Shown here: piece after piece, positions 27,495 through 35,945 of the stretch
Layout: each line of letters begins with the position of its first letter
How positions within the stretch are numbered: position 1 is the first letter of the stretch
NCBI RefSeq assembly: GCF_019392335.1
Contig: NZ_JAHXRQ010000005.1
Coordinates: forward strand, 160,376-224,375
Origin: Mameliella sp. CS4
GTDB lineage: Bacteria > Pseudomonadota > Alphaproteobacteria > Rhodobacterales > Rhodobacteraceae
Length of the DNA: 64,000 bases
Reading direction: 5' to 3'
Position numbers and translations under genes: made by a program
The notes under the pieces: generated by a model
The model's input: the letters and a program-made list of their open reading frames with translations, nothing else
The model's database searches: none
Told to the model about the DNA's origin: nothing

Positions 27495-27903
27495 CTCTTC
27501 TGTTCACGCATCCGCACCGGTGCTCACACCGGAGAGTTTACCGGCAGGCAGACCGGCCCCCAGCCTGTTCCCCGGAGCCCTCCGTCGCTTGAGGCCGATC
27601 AGAGCCGGGGCGCGGGGCGATGCTAGGGGCCGCAGGCCCGCGCAAAGCGCGGCTTGCCCTTGCATCGCCCCGCGCGCTGGCTCAGGCCCGAATAAGCGAG
27701 GGAGGGGTCAGGGGAACAGGCGAGGCCTGTTCGCTGGTGACTCCCGAAGCGAAAAACAGGCGCAGCCTGTTCCAAAGGGTCGGCGGGCGGGCGCCTTTGC
27801 GGCGCATGCCGCAAACAGTCCCGTCCCGCCGACAACAGCCCGCAAAGCGCTGGACCTCGCCACGGACTGGCCCCAACATGCCGCCCAAAAGGGAGGATCA
27901 TCA
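27495..27903. other. Repeat-rich intergenic region
   Basis: A 409-base stretch with no convincing gene between the ATPase and the first SDR gene. It holds long inverted arms CGCGGGGCGATG (27611-27622) and CATCGCCCCGCG (27663-27674), and two hairpins of one family: GAACAGG-CGAGG-CCTGTTC (27714-27732) and AACAGG-CGCAG-CCTGTT (27755-27771). A further CCTGTTCC half-site lies near 27563. The right end holds the GGGAGGA ribosome site of the SDR gene. The pattern suggests REP/BIME-like elements acting as terminators or RNA stabilisers. Confidence 0.6.
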
Positions 27904-28635
27904 ATGCGCTTTGAAAACCGCCACGCGGTCGTCACCGGCGGCGCCTCGGGCATCGGTGCGGCCATTTCGCGCCGCCTTGCCGCCGAGGGCGCCGCAGTCA
28001 CGGTCTGGGACATCTCCGAGGACAACCTCGCCGCCATCGAAGGCGAGGCCAACATCCGCACCCGCGCCATCGATGTCACCGACCCCCAGGCCGTCACCCG
28101 CGCAATGGCAGAGGATCAGACCGCGATGGGCGGGCTCGACACGCTGGTCTGTTCCGCCGGGATCACCGGCCCCAACACCACCGTCATCGAATACCCCACC
28201 GAGGCCTGGAAACAGGTCTTCGAGCTCAACACCCACGGGGTTTTCTACTGCAATCGCGCCGCCGCGGCGCTGATGCGGCCCGCGGGGTTTGGCCGCATCG
28301 TCAACATGGCCTCCATCGCGGGCAAAGAGGGCAATCCCAACGCCTCGGCCTATTCCGCCTCCAAGGCCGCTGTCATCGGGCTGACAAAATCGCTGGGCAA
28401 GGAACTGGCCGACACGCAGATCACCGTCAACGCCATCGCCCCCGCCGCCGTCCGCACCGCGATCTTCGACCAGATGACGGATGAATTCATCGCCTACATG
28501 GAAAGCAAGATCCCGATGGGCCGCTTCGGCACTGTCGACGAAATCGCGGCGATGGCCTGCTGGCTCGCCTCCACCGAGGCGAGTTTCACCACCGGGGCGG
28601 TCTTCGACCAGTCCGGCGGCCGCGCAACCTATTAA
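27904..28635 (+). CDS. SDR family oxidoreductase (FabG-like)
   Basis: A 243-residue classical short-chain dehydrogenase/reductase. Seen: the nucleotide-binding TGGASGIGAAISRRL, VCSAGITGPN (NAG position), the active-site serine in NMASIAGKEG, YSASK catalytic Tyr/Lys, and a C-terminal FDQSGGRATY end. It reduces or oxidises a carbonyl/alcohol with NAD(P); an acidic residue at the end of strand 2 (VWDISEDN) favours NAD. The substrate is unknown. The ATG follows GGGAGGATCATCA. It is followed 11 bases later by a second SDR gene, suggesting a two-step oxidation pathway. Confidence 0.9.
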   Translation: MRFENRHAVVTGGASGIGAAISRRLAAEGAAVTVWDISEDNLAAIEGEANIRTRAIDVTDPQAVTRAMAEDQTAMGGLDTLVCSAGITGPNTTVIEYPTEAWKQVFELNTHGVFYCNRAAAALMRPAGFGRIVNMASIAGKEGNPNASAYSASKAAVIGLTKSLGKELADTQITVNAIAPAAVRTAIFDQMTDEFIAYMESKIPMGRFGTVDEIAAMACWLASTEASFTTGAVFDQSGGRATY

Positions 28636-28646
28636 GGAGAGCCATC

Positions 28647-29387
28647 ATGAGACTGGAAGGCAAACGCGCCATCGTCACCGGCGGCGGCTCCGGCTTCGGC
28701 GAAGGGATCGTCACCCGTTTCGCCGCCGAGGGCGCGCAGGTGGTTGTGGCCGACATCAACTATGAAAACGCCCGCAAGGTGGCCGAGGCGACCGGCGCGC
28801 ACCCGCTGCACAGCGATGTCTCGGACGGGTCCAGCGTCCGCGCCCTGATGGCGCTGGCGCATGAGCACATGGGCGGCATCGACATCCTGGTGAACAACGC
28901 CGGCATCACCCACCTGCCCGCCCCGATGGACGAGGTCAGCGAAGAGGATTTCGACCGCGTCTTTGCCGTCAACTGCAAGTCGGTCTACCTCACCGCCCGC
29001 GCGCTTGTCCCCGCGCTCAAGGCGCAGGGCTCGGGCGCGATCCTCAACGTGGCCTCGACGGCGGGTGTCTCTCCCCGGCCCAACCTCAACTGGTACAATG
29101 CGTCGAAGGGCTGGATGAACACGGCGACGCGGACAATGGCGGTGGAACTGGCGCCGTCGGGCATCCGCGTCAACGCGCTCAACCCCGTGGCAGGCGAAAC
29201 GCCCCTGCTGGCCAGCTTCATGGGCGAGGACACGCCCGAGATGCGGGCCAAGTTCCTCTCCACCATCCCTCTGGGCCGGTTCTCGACGCCCCGCGACCTG
29301 GCCAATGCCGCGCTGTTTCTTTGCTCGGACGAGGCGGACATGATCACCGGCGTCTGCATGGAGGTGGACGGGGGGCGGTGTATCTGA
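28647..29387 (+). CDS. SDR family oxidoreductase, second of tandem pair
   Basis: A 246-residue classical SDR. Motifs are TGGGSGFGEGIVTRF, VVVADINYENA (acidic residue after strand 2, favouring NAD), LVNNAGITHLP, NVASTAGVSPRPN, YNASKGWMNTATR and the C-terminal ITGVCMEVDGGRCI. AAGGAG precedes the ATG. It resembles the many sugar or polyol dehydrogenases annotated as 3-oxoacyl-ACP or glucose dehydrogenase; the substrate cannot be read out. It shares an operon with the preceding SDR but only moderate similarity, so they probably act on different compounds. Confidence 0.9.
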   Translation: MRLEGKRAIVTGGGSGFGEGIVTRFAAEGAQVVVADINYENARKVAEATGAHPLHSDVSDGSSVRALMALAHEHMGGIDILVNNAGITHLPAPMDEVSEEDFDRVFAVNCKSVYLTARALVPALKAQGSGAILNVASTAGVSPRPNLNWYNASKGWMNTATRTMAVELAPSGIRVNALNPVAGETPLLASFMGEDTPEMRAKFLSTIPLGRFSTPRDLANAALFLCSDEADMITGVCMEVDGGRCI

Positions 29388-29579
29388 AACGGGCCGGGGT
29401 GTAGGGCATCGACGCGCGAACAGTTTGACGGATCAGTCAAATCAATGGGTTACAGAGGCCCCCTCCCTTTCCACTCAAGACTGGACCCATCGCAGCCGCC
29501 CCCGCCCCGGGCGATTTCGGGCTGACGCCTCTTGGCATCAGCCTCATCTTTGCCCATGTCGAAAGACAGGAGGGACGCG

Positions 29580-29651
29580 ATGGCAGGCACTGGCAAGACA
29601 CTGGATCAGATCAAGGGGGACATCCCTGGACCAAAGCCGAGGAAAGGCTGA
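29580..29651 (+). pseudogene. Probable true N-terminus of the next gene, out of frame
   Basis: An ATG behind a strong AGGAGGGACGCG site begins MAGTGKTLDQIKGDIPGPKP and stops after 23 codons. The minus-one frame from about 29628 continues as PWTKAEERLIAEAPNGFVDF straight into the membrane-protein gene at 29777. A single missing base around 29625-29635 would join the two into one protein with a natural start. No ATG or GTG exists in the downstream frame before 29777. Confidence 0.55.
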
Positions 29652-29776
29652 TCGCCGAGGCGCCCAACGGCTTTGTCGATTTCGGCGAGGGCTGCCCCGA
29701 GGACAGTGAAGACGCCCCCCGCATCCGCGCGCCCCTGATCCGCCACCTGGTCACCGGCGGCTGCGCCGATCTGCCC

Positions 29777-31348
29777 TTGCCCGATCGCTCCGTTGGGGTG
29801 CAGGGCGCGGTGATCACCGGGTTCCTCGACCTCGAAGCCGTCAAATCCTCCCGTGATCTGAGCCTTTTTGACTGCCGGTTTCTGCAAGAGCCGGATCTGG
29901 ACGATGCGGAGCTGGGCGGCGTCTATCTGCCCGGCTGCGCCCTGCCGGGATTGCGGGCGGACCGCTTGAAGACGGAACGCAATCTGCATCTGAGAAACGG
30001 GTTTCATGCCACCGGAGAGGTCACCCTCAGAGGCGCCCGGATCACCGGGCAGTTCGACTGCACCAAGGGGCGGCTCGAAAACCCCGGCGGCGTGGCGCTC
30101 GATTGCAATGGCTTGCAGGTGGGGTCTGACGTCTTCCTGAGGGACGGGTTTCATGCCACGGGAGAGGTCAACTTTATAGGCGCCCGGATCACCGGTCAGC
30201 TAGACTGCATCAAGGGGCGGTTCGAAAACCCCGGCGGCATGGCGCTCAACTGCGATGGCTTAAAGGTGGGGGCTGACGTCTTTCTGAGGGACGGATTTCA
30301 CGCCGAAGGATTGGTCAACCTCACCCGCGCCCATGTTCAGGGCCATCTCGATTGCCAAGAGGGCCGATTTGACAGCGGGCTGGCCGCAGAAGGGCTGCGG
30401 GTGGAGGCGGCGCTGTTCTGGTGCGGGTTGGCGGGGTTTTCCGGGCCACTGGATTTCGACGATGCGCATCTCGGGCGACTTTGCGATGACAGGGAGAGCT
30501 GGCGAGGCGCCAAGCCGCTGTATCTCTCCGGCTTTCGCTATGAGCGGCTGGACAGCGGGATGAGCGTTGCCGAGCGGTTGACCTGGCTGTCCCGCAAGGC
30601 AGAGCGGCGGATCACTCCGGCCATCGACAAAATTCTGGATCACGACGGCAACACGCGGCTGGACCAGCCGCCCTTCATCCGCGGCGCCAATCGCAAACAA
30701 TGCGACCCGCAGCCCTATACCCAGCTTGCCAAGGTGTTGCGCGAGCAGGGCGTCACACAGGGGGCCGCCCGCCTTCTGGAAGAACGCGACAAGCGGGTGC
30801 GGCGGGCGAGCTATCATCGGGCGATGGCGGCGCAGGACGGGACATGGCGCGCGGGTTGGGCGGCGCAACTGGCCACGCTCATGCGGCCCGTCAACGGTTT
30901 GTTCGGCGCGGTCTTTGGCTTTGGCCACCGGCCCGGTCGGGCGATCTACTGGGTCCTCGGTCTCTGGATCTTTGCGACGCTGCTTTACGCGCAGGTCTGG
31001 GCGGTGGACCAGATGGCGCCGGAGTCTGCCATTGTCCTGACTTCCGCCGACTGGATCACGGCGGTAGAGGGCTATGAGGACAACCCAACAGGCCCGCTGC
31101 CGCTGGCCCTGTGGAAGGGCAGCCCGGCGGCGCAGGATTACGAGACCTTTCAACCGATGCTCTATGCGCTGGATGTCTTCATCCCGCTGGATGCCCTGGG
31201 GCAAGAGGCGGCCTGGGCGCCGTCTCCGGTCCGGGGCAACTGGGGGGCATTCGGGTTTTGGGCCAAACCCGCCCTGCAGGTCGCGGGATGGATCATCACC
31301 GCCGTTGGCGCGGCGGCTGTGGCAGGATTGGTCGGGCGCAAGGACTAG
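29777..31348 (+). CDS. Membrane protein with pentapeptide-like repeats
   Basis: At least 523 residues; the listed start is the first TTG, while homology of the upstream frame suggests the real start is at 29580 behind a frameshift. The N-terminal half has three near-identical blocks beginning RNGFHATGEVTLRGARITGQ, each with a VFLRDGFHA...ITGQxDC pattern, akin to pentapeptide beta-helix proteins. Residues about 330-400 are basic, followed by at least two membrane helices (AIYWVLGLWIFATLLYAQVW; PALQVAGWIITAVGAAAVAG). The function of this family is not known to me. The protein may be broken in this strain, or the frameshift may be a sequence error. Confidence 0.65.
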   Translation: MPDRSVGVQGAVITGFLDLEAVKSSRDLSLFDCRFLQEPDLDDAELGGVYLPGCALPGLRADRLKTERNLHLRNGFHATGEVTLRGARITGQFDCTKGRLENPGGVALDCNGLQVGSDVFLRDGFHATGEVNFIGARITGQLDCIKGRFENPGGMALNCDGLKVGADVFLRDGFHAEGLVNLTRAHVQGHLDCQEGRFDSGLAAEGLRVEAALFWCGLAGFSGPLDFDDAHLGRLCDDRESWRGAKPLYLSGFRYERLDSGMSVAERLTWLSRKAERRITPAIDKILDHDGNTRLDQPPFIRGANRKQCDPQPYTQLAKVLREQGVTQGAARLLEERDKRVRRASYHRAMAAQDGTWRAGWAAQLATLMRPVNGLFGAVFGFGHRPGRAIYWVLGLWIFATLLYAQVWAVDQMAPESAIVLTSADWITAVEGYEDNPTGPLPLALWKGSPAAQDYETFQPMLYALDVFIPLDALGQEAAWAPSPVRGNWGAFGFWAKPALQVAGWIITAVGAAAVAGLVGRKD

Positions 31349-31496
31349 GCCGGTGCCCTTTGATACGCGACGAGACGCCTTTTGACGTTTTGCGCACAAC
31401 GCTCAGGGCGGTCGCCCCGCGCCCCCGGGCGCCACGCCTTGCCGCCGGGCCTCGGACCGCAGGATTCGCGGGGCATGGTGGAAGGCGCGGTCCGCC

Positions 31497-31524
31497 TTGC
31501 ACGCGACCGGCTCTGCACTATGCT
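31497..31524 (+). promoter_or_regulatory. Possible promoter of the metal operon
   Basis: TTGCAC, a 16-base spacer and TATGCT, ending 35 bases before the ATG of the first operon gene. It is close to a sigma-70-type promoter. No Zur-, Fur- or NikR-like palindrome is visible in the 211-base region upstream of the operon. Confidence 0.35.
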
Positions 31525-31559
31525 CATGGTCGAAGTTCGGAAGGCGGTGCAGGCGTATC

Positions 31560-32129
31560 ATGTTCAGGAACATTTTGGCCGCGGCGCTCGCGGCGGCCGG
31601 TATCGCGATCGGCGCCTGGTCCTTCATGGCGCCGGATCGGGCCGCCCCGGTCTCGGCCAACGGCATGTCGCCGCAGGAATTTTCCCGCGAAAGCCCCCTC
31701 TTGCTGCCCGGCATCCTCGCCACGATCTACGAGGCCTTCAGCCAGACCGAAGAGGCCGAGATCTATGACCGTCTCGCCACGGTGGCCGCCGGTCCCGCGC
31801 TGGAACAGCTCTATCTTGAACGGGTCGGCGCGATGGCCGGGGGCGGCCTGAACCCCGATCAGGAAATCCACGACGTCTCGCTGCTGGGCATGAGCGCGCG
31901 CCGCACGGGCGACATGGTCGAGATCGCGGCCAGATGGCGCGTCCTGGGCGTGGTCGGCCATGCCGAACACATGCACATGCGGGGCAATGCCTATGCCGCG
32001 GATCTCACGATGGCTCCCGATCAGGGCGCCTGGAAGATCACCGGGTTCTCGCTGACAGAGGTGGACCGCAGCGACGCGGGCACGCTGGAGCGCAACGCCG
32101 ACGCCCCTCCCCCGGGGGAAGACAGTTGA
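31560..32129 (+). CDS. Hypothetical exported protein heading the metal operon
   Basis: A 189-residue protein with an N-terminal membrane segment or signal (MFRNILAAALAAAGIAIGAW). It contains a His/Met-rich patch, GHAEHMHMRGN, that could bind a metal, followed by APDQGAWKITGFSLTEVDR. I do not recognise the family. It overlaps the ABC ATPase gene by 4 bases and so belongs to the six-gene operon ending at 35945. The longer open frame (from 31497) has no ribosome site, so ATG 31560 is chosen. A periplasmic metal-handling accessory is an inference from the motif and neighbours. Confidence 0.6.
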   Translation: MFRNILAAALAAAGIAIGAWSFMAPDRAAPVSANGMSPQEFSRESPLLLPGILATIYEAFSQTEEAEIYDRLATVAAGPALEQLYLERVGAMAGGGLNPDQEIHDVSLLGMSARRTGDMVEIAARWRVLGVVGHAEHMHMRGNAYAADLTMAPDQGAWKITGFSLTEVDRSDAGTLERNADAPPPGEDS

Positions 32130-32788
32130 TCGCGGCGCGCGACCTGGCCTTTGCCTATCCCGGCGGCGGCTTTGCCCTCAAGGTGCCCGCGCTGGACGTG
32201 GCCGCCTGCGAACGTGTCGGCGTGATCGGTCCCAGCGGCACCGGCAAGACGACGCTGCTGAACCTCGTGGCCGGGATGGTGCGGGCGGACGCGGGCACGC
32301 TGACTGTCGCCGGGACCGATCTTGCCACCCTCGATGAGGCCGCACGCCGCCGTTTCCGGGCGACGCATGTGGGTTTCATCTTTCAGAACTTCGCGCTGGT
32401 CGACTACCTGAACGCCTATGAGAACATCCTCTATCCCTATCGCGTCGGTCTTGGCCTGCGCCTGGATGCACAGGTCAGGGAACGTGCCCACGCCCTGGCA
32501 GAGGCCTGCGGCATCGCGCATCGCCTGAAAAGCCACCCGCCCGCGCTGTCGGGGGGCGAACAGCAGCGCGTGGCCATCTGCCGGGCGCTGGTCACACAGC
32601 CGAAACTGATCCTCGCGGACGAAGCCACCGGCAACCTCGACCCAGAAACCAAGGAAGCCATCCTGGACCTGCTTTTCGACCGGGCCTTGGACATGCAGGC
32701 CACCGTTCTTGCGGTGACGCATGACCACGACCTGTTGCCGCGCTTTGACCGCGTGATCGACTTTGCCACGCTGAGACAGCCCGCATGA
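32126..32788 (+). CDS. ABC transporter ATPase, LolD/MacB type
   Basis: A 220-residue ATPase: Walker A GPSGTGKTT near 32-40, Q-loop FIFQNFALVDYLN, signature LSGGEQQRV, Walker B LILADEATGNLD and the switch His in VTHDHD. The GEQQRV signature and FQNF loop are typical of the MacB/LolD/FtsE group that works with FtsX-like permeases, not of ZnuC. The start is a TTG inside the ATTGA overlap with the previous stop, behind GGGGGAAGA. It overlaps the permease gene by 4 bases. Confidence 0.85.
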   Translation: MIAARDLAFAYPGGGFALKVPALDVAACERVGVIGPSGTGKTTLLNLVAGMVRADAGTLTVAGTDLATLDEAARRRFRATHVGFIFQNFALVDYLNAYENILYPYRVGLGLRLDAQVRERAHALAEACGIAHRLKSHPPALSGGEQQRVAICRALVTQPKLILADEATGNLDPETKEAILDLLFDRALDMQATVLAVTHDHDLLPRFDRVIDFATLRQPA

Positions 32789-33939
32789 ACGCCTTCTTCC
32801 TCGCCTTTGCCCACCTGCGCTGGACATGGGCGCGCAGCCTTGTGCTGGTGATCGTCGGCGCCCTGATCCTGTCGGTACCACTGGTGACACAGGTCCTGTT
32901 GCGCGGCTCGGAAGAGGCGCTGACCCGGCGGGCCGAGGCCACGCCGCTGGTGCTGGGCGCACGGGGCAGCCAGCTCGACCTGGTGATGAGCGCGGTCTAT
33001 TTCTCGCAGGATCGCGCGCAGCCCATTTCCCGCGCCGCCGAGGATGCGGTCTGGGACAGCGGACTGGCGCTGCCGATCCCCCTGCACACGGGCTTTCAGA
33101 CCAATGGCGCACGGATCGTCGGCACCTCGCTCGACTACGTCGACTTTCGCGGGCTGCGGATCGCCGAAGGCCGGCAGATGGCCCTCTTGGGCGAGGCGGT
33201 GCTGGGCGCGCAGGTGGCGGACCGGCTGGGCCTCGGCCCCGGCGATACGGTGGTGTCCTCGCCGGAAAACCTCTTCGACCTAGACGGGGTCTATCCGCTG
33301 GAACTGCAGATCACCGGGGTCCTGGCCCCCACCGGCACGCCCGACGATGAGGCCGTCTTTACCGACGTCAAGACCACCTGGATCATCGCCGGCATCGGCC
33401 ACGGGCATGACGACGTGGTGACACCGGATGACGCGGGCAATGTCACCGCCAATGCCGCCATCACCCAGTTCCAGCGCATCACGCCCGACAACATCGACAG
33501 CTTTCATTTCCACGGCCCTTCCGGCGATTATCCCCTGTCCGCCGTGCTGGTCGCCCCCTACGACACCCGCTCCGGGACGATCCTGCGCGGGCGCTACCTT
33601 GACCCGGAAAACCCGCTGCAGATGACCGTCCCGGCCGAGGTCGTCGCAGGGCTGGTCGACCGGATCTTCCGGATCGCGGCGCTCTTGGACGCGGTCACGC
33701 TGGTGATCGGGATCGCCGCACTTGGCGCCATCGGCCTGTCGCTGTTCCTGGCCTGGAGCCTGCGCGCCCCGGAGATCGAAACCGCCCGGCGGCTGGGCGC
33801 GGGCCGTTTCATGATCCTGCGATTGGCCTTTGCGGAAATTGCCCTACTGTTGATCGTGTCGGCAGGGATTGCCACGGGGCTTGTCACGGTCGTCACCATG
33901 AACGGCGACAGGCTGGTCGCCTGGATTCTTGCCCTATGA
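32785..33939 (+). CDS. FtsX-like ABC permease
   Basis: A 384-residue inner-membrane protein with one N-terminal helix (SLVLVIVGALILSVPLVTQV). A large periplasmic domain follows (about 45-295) with a His/Asp patch (GIGHGHDDVVTPDD). Then come two C-terminal helices separated by the FtsX-type loop APEIETARRLGAGRFMILRL. The fourth helix usual in MacB/LolC permeases is missing: the protein ends at DRLVAWILAL. It pairs with the overlapping MacB-type ATPase. Its neighbours suggest metal or metal-complex transport rather than lipoprotein or drug export. Confidence 0.75.
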   Translation: MNAFFLAFAHLRWTWARSLVLVIVGALILSVPLVTQVLLRGSEEALTRRAEATPLVLGARGSQLDLVMSAVYFSQDRAQPISRAAEDAVWDSGLALPIPLHTGFQTNGARIVGTSLDYVDFRGLRIAEGRQMALLGEAVLGAQVADRLGLGPGDTVVSSPENLFDLDGVYPLELQITGVLAPTGTPDDEAVFTDVKTTWIIAGIGHGHDDVVTPDDAGNVTANAAITQFQRITPDNIDSFHFHGPSGDYPLSAVLVAPYDTRSGTILRGRYLDPENPLQMTVPAEVVAGLVDRIFRIAALLDAVTLVIGIAALGAIGLSLFLAWSLRAPEIETARRLGAGRFMILRLAFAEIALLLIVSAGIATGLVTVVTMNGDRLVAWILAL

Positions 33940-33976
33940 GTAACAATTTCAGCTTCCCAGTAACGGAGACGGCCCC

Positions 33977-34741
33977 ATGAAAGCCCTGATGACCGCCGCG
34001 GCCCTTGCCGCCCTCGCCTCGACGGCCACGGCCCACTACGGCATGATCATCCCCTCCGACAACATGGTCAGCCAGGAGGACGGGCGCAGCATCGACCTGA
34101 CACTCTCCTTCTCCCACCCTTTCGAGGGCATCGGCATGGTGCTGGAACGGCCCGAGGCCTTTACCGTGACGCATGGCGGCAAGACGACGGACCTGCTGGA
34201 CAGGCTGCAGGACACTCAGGTCATGGACCATGCCGCCTTTGCCACCGAATACCGGCTGGACCGCCCGGGCACGCATGTCTTTGCCATGACCCCCAAACCC
34301 TACTGGGAACCCGAGGAAGACGCCTTCATCACCCATTTCACCAAGACCTACGTTTCGGCCTACGGCGACGATGACGGCTGGGACGCGGAACTGGGCCTGA
34401 AGACAGAGATCGTGCCGCTGTCCAAGCCCTTTGCCCTGTGGGAAGGCAACCTGTTCCAGGGCATCGTCAAGCTTGACGGCGCGCCCGTGCCCTACGCCGA
34501 GGTCGAGGTCGAATATTACAACGAGGATGGCAGCGCGGTTGCGCCCTCGGACCTGATGATCACCCAGACGATCAAGGCCGATGCCGATGGTGTCTTCAGC
34601 TATGCCGTGCCGGCCGACGGATGGTGGGGGTTCGCCGCGCTGAACACCGCCGCAGAGCCGATGCAGCATGACGGTGAGGACAAGGCGCATGAACTGGGCG
34701 CCGTGATCTGGGTGCATTTCGAACCCTGGGGCGCGAAATGA
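33977..34741 (+). CDS. DUF4198 (NikK-like) periplasmic metal-uptake protein
   Basis: A 254-residue exported protein. The signal peptide MKALMTAAALAALASTATA is cut just before HYGMIIPSDNMV, exposing an N-terminal histidine. This is the pattern of DUF4198 proteins, known as NikK in NikKMNLQO nickel/cobalt transporters and elsewhere in metal-uptake loci. The sequence has many His and acidic residues (MDHAAFATEYR; FITHFTKTY) and a C-terminal beta-sandwich (VKLDGAPVPYAEVEVEYY). It overlaps the NikL-like gene by 4 bases. A role in binding or passing a divalent metal is inferred from family and context. Confidence 0.75.
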   Translation: MKALMTAAALAALASTATAHYGMIIPSDNMVSQEDGRSIDLTLSFSHPFEGIGMVLERPEAFTVTHGGKTTDLLDRLQDTQVMDHAAFATEYRLDRPGTHVFAMTPKPYWEPEEDAFITHFTKTYVSAYGDDDGWDAELGLKTEIVPLSKPFALWEGNLFQGIVKLDGAPVPYAEVEVEYYNEDGSAVAPSDLMITQTIKADADGVFSYAVPADGWWGFAALNTAAEPMQHDGEDKAHELGAVIWVHFEPWGAK

Positions 34742-35073
34742 TCCGCGCGCTCGCCTTTGCCCTGGCGCTCGCCGCGCTTCCCGTTGCGGCGCATGACCTG
34801 CGGGTCTTTGCCTCTGTCTCGGGTCAGACCGTGACGGTGGAATCCACCTTTTCCTCGGGCCGCGTCCCGACCGGGGGCGAGATCCGCGTGCTGGATGCCC
34901 AGAACGTCCTGCTCATGACGCTGGACATCGGTGACGAGGGCAAGACACAGTTTGCCCTGCCCGAGGGCGCCGCCAACACCGGGCTGATGATCGAGGTCGA
35001 AGTCAGCGAGGGCCATTCCGACTACTGGATGCTGACACCGGACGACATCGCCTACGGTCAGGGGAAGAACTGA
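34738..35073 (+). CDS. NikL-like small periplasmic protein
   Basis: A 111-residue exported protein. After the signal MIRALAFALALAALPVAA the mature N-terminus is HDLRVFASVSGQTVTVESTF, then SSGRVPTGGEIRVLDAQ. This closely resembles the first domain of NikL-type components of nickel/cobalt ECF transporters, which also begin with a His after the signal peptide. The C-terminal membrane part of classical NikL is missing here. It is translationally coupled to both neighbours (4-base overlap before; the TGATG junction after). It probably presents a metal at the exposed N-terminal His. Confidence 0.65.
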   Translation: MIRALAFALALAALPVAAHDLRVFASVSGQTVTVESTFSSGRVPTGGEIRVLDAQNVLLMTLDIGDEGKTQFALPEGAANTGLMIEVEVSEGHSDYWMLTPDDIAYGQGKN

Positions 35074-35945
35074 TGCTCAAACCACTTGCATGCGCCTTGG
35101 CCGTCCTGGCCGGTGCCGCCACCGCGCAGGAGCGGCCCGTGGTCGCCACCGTCAACTACCCGCTGGCCTGGATGGCGGACCGCCTTGGCGGCGATGCGAT
35201 CGAGGTCCTGTTCCCGGTTCCCGACGGGCGCGACCCGTCCTTCTGGCGGCCCGGACTGTCCGACATCGCGGCGATCCAGCAGGCGGATCTGATTGCGCTC
35301 AACGGGGCCGGTTTCGCGACCTGGACGACGCGGGCCTCGCTGCCGCGCTCGCGGCTTGTCGATACCTCCGCCAAACTGTCCGCGGCCTTCATCGCCACGC
35401 AATCCGTGAGCCACAGCCACGGCGAGGATGGCGCGCATTCGCACACCGGAACCGCCAGCTACACCTGGCTCGATTTCGAGCTGGCGGCGGGACAGGCCGA
35501 GGCGCTGGCCGCCGCCATGCAACGGCGGATGCCGGACCTGCGCAACCGGGTCGAGGAAAGGCTGCCGTCGCTGCTGGCGGATCTGGCCGCCCTGGACACC
35601 CAGGCGCGCGACGCGCTGGCCACGCTGCAGGGCACGACGATCATCGCGACCCACCCCCGCTATCAGTATTTCGCCCGGGCCTATGGCCTCGACATCGCCG
35701 CGCTCGAATGGGAGGCGGGTGCGCTGCCGGACGAGGCGCAATGGCAGGATCTGCAGGACATGGTTGCGGAAACCGGCGCCTCCCTGCTGATCTGGGAAGC
35801 CGAACCGCCCCAAGAGGCCAAGGAACGGGCCGCCGGGATGGGGCTGGCATCCATCGTCTTTGCGCCGCTTGCGACGCGGCCCGCCAGCGGCGATTTTGCC
35901 TCTGTCATGCGGGCGCAGATCGAGGCTCTGGCCACGCGCCCCTGA
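35073..35945 (+). CDS. ZnuA-like metal ABC transporter binding protein
   Basis: A 290-residue periplasmic protein of the cluster A-I metal-binding family. The signal ends near AGAATAQ. There is a His-rich loop SHSHGEDGAHSHTG at about 111-124, TWLDFE after it, IIATHPRYQYFARAYGL containing the conserved His, and the late LLIWEAEPP. The family binds Zn, Mn or Fe and normally partners ZnuBC, but here the only ABC parts in the operon are the MacB/FtsX type. It overlaps the NikL-like gene by one base (TGATG). The loop length and conserved His favour zinc; this is inference. Confidence 0.82.
   Translation: MLKPLACALAVLAGAATAQERPVVATVNYPLAWMADRLGGDAIEVLFPVPDGRDPSFWRPGLSDIAAIQQADLIALNGAGFATWTTRASLPRSRLVDTSAKLSAAFIATQSVSHSHGEDGAHSHTGTASYTWLDFELAAGQAEALAAAMQRRMPDLRNRVEERLPSLLADLAALDTQARDALATLQGTTIIATHPRYQYFARAYGLDIAALEWEAGALPDEAQWQDLQDMVAETGASLLIWEAEPPQEAKERAAGMGLASIVFAPLATRPASGDFASVMRAQIEALATRP

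Noticed and set aside
27520..27903. N-terminal extension of the first SDR gene to 27520
   Set aside because: The extension reads through hairpin repeats; the ATG at 27904 has a good ribosome site and the usual SDR N-terminus.
29425..29709. 94-codon plus-strand open frame
   Set aside because: It reads in the wrong frame through the probable start of the membrane protein, and its product is Arg/Pro-rich shadow sequence.
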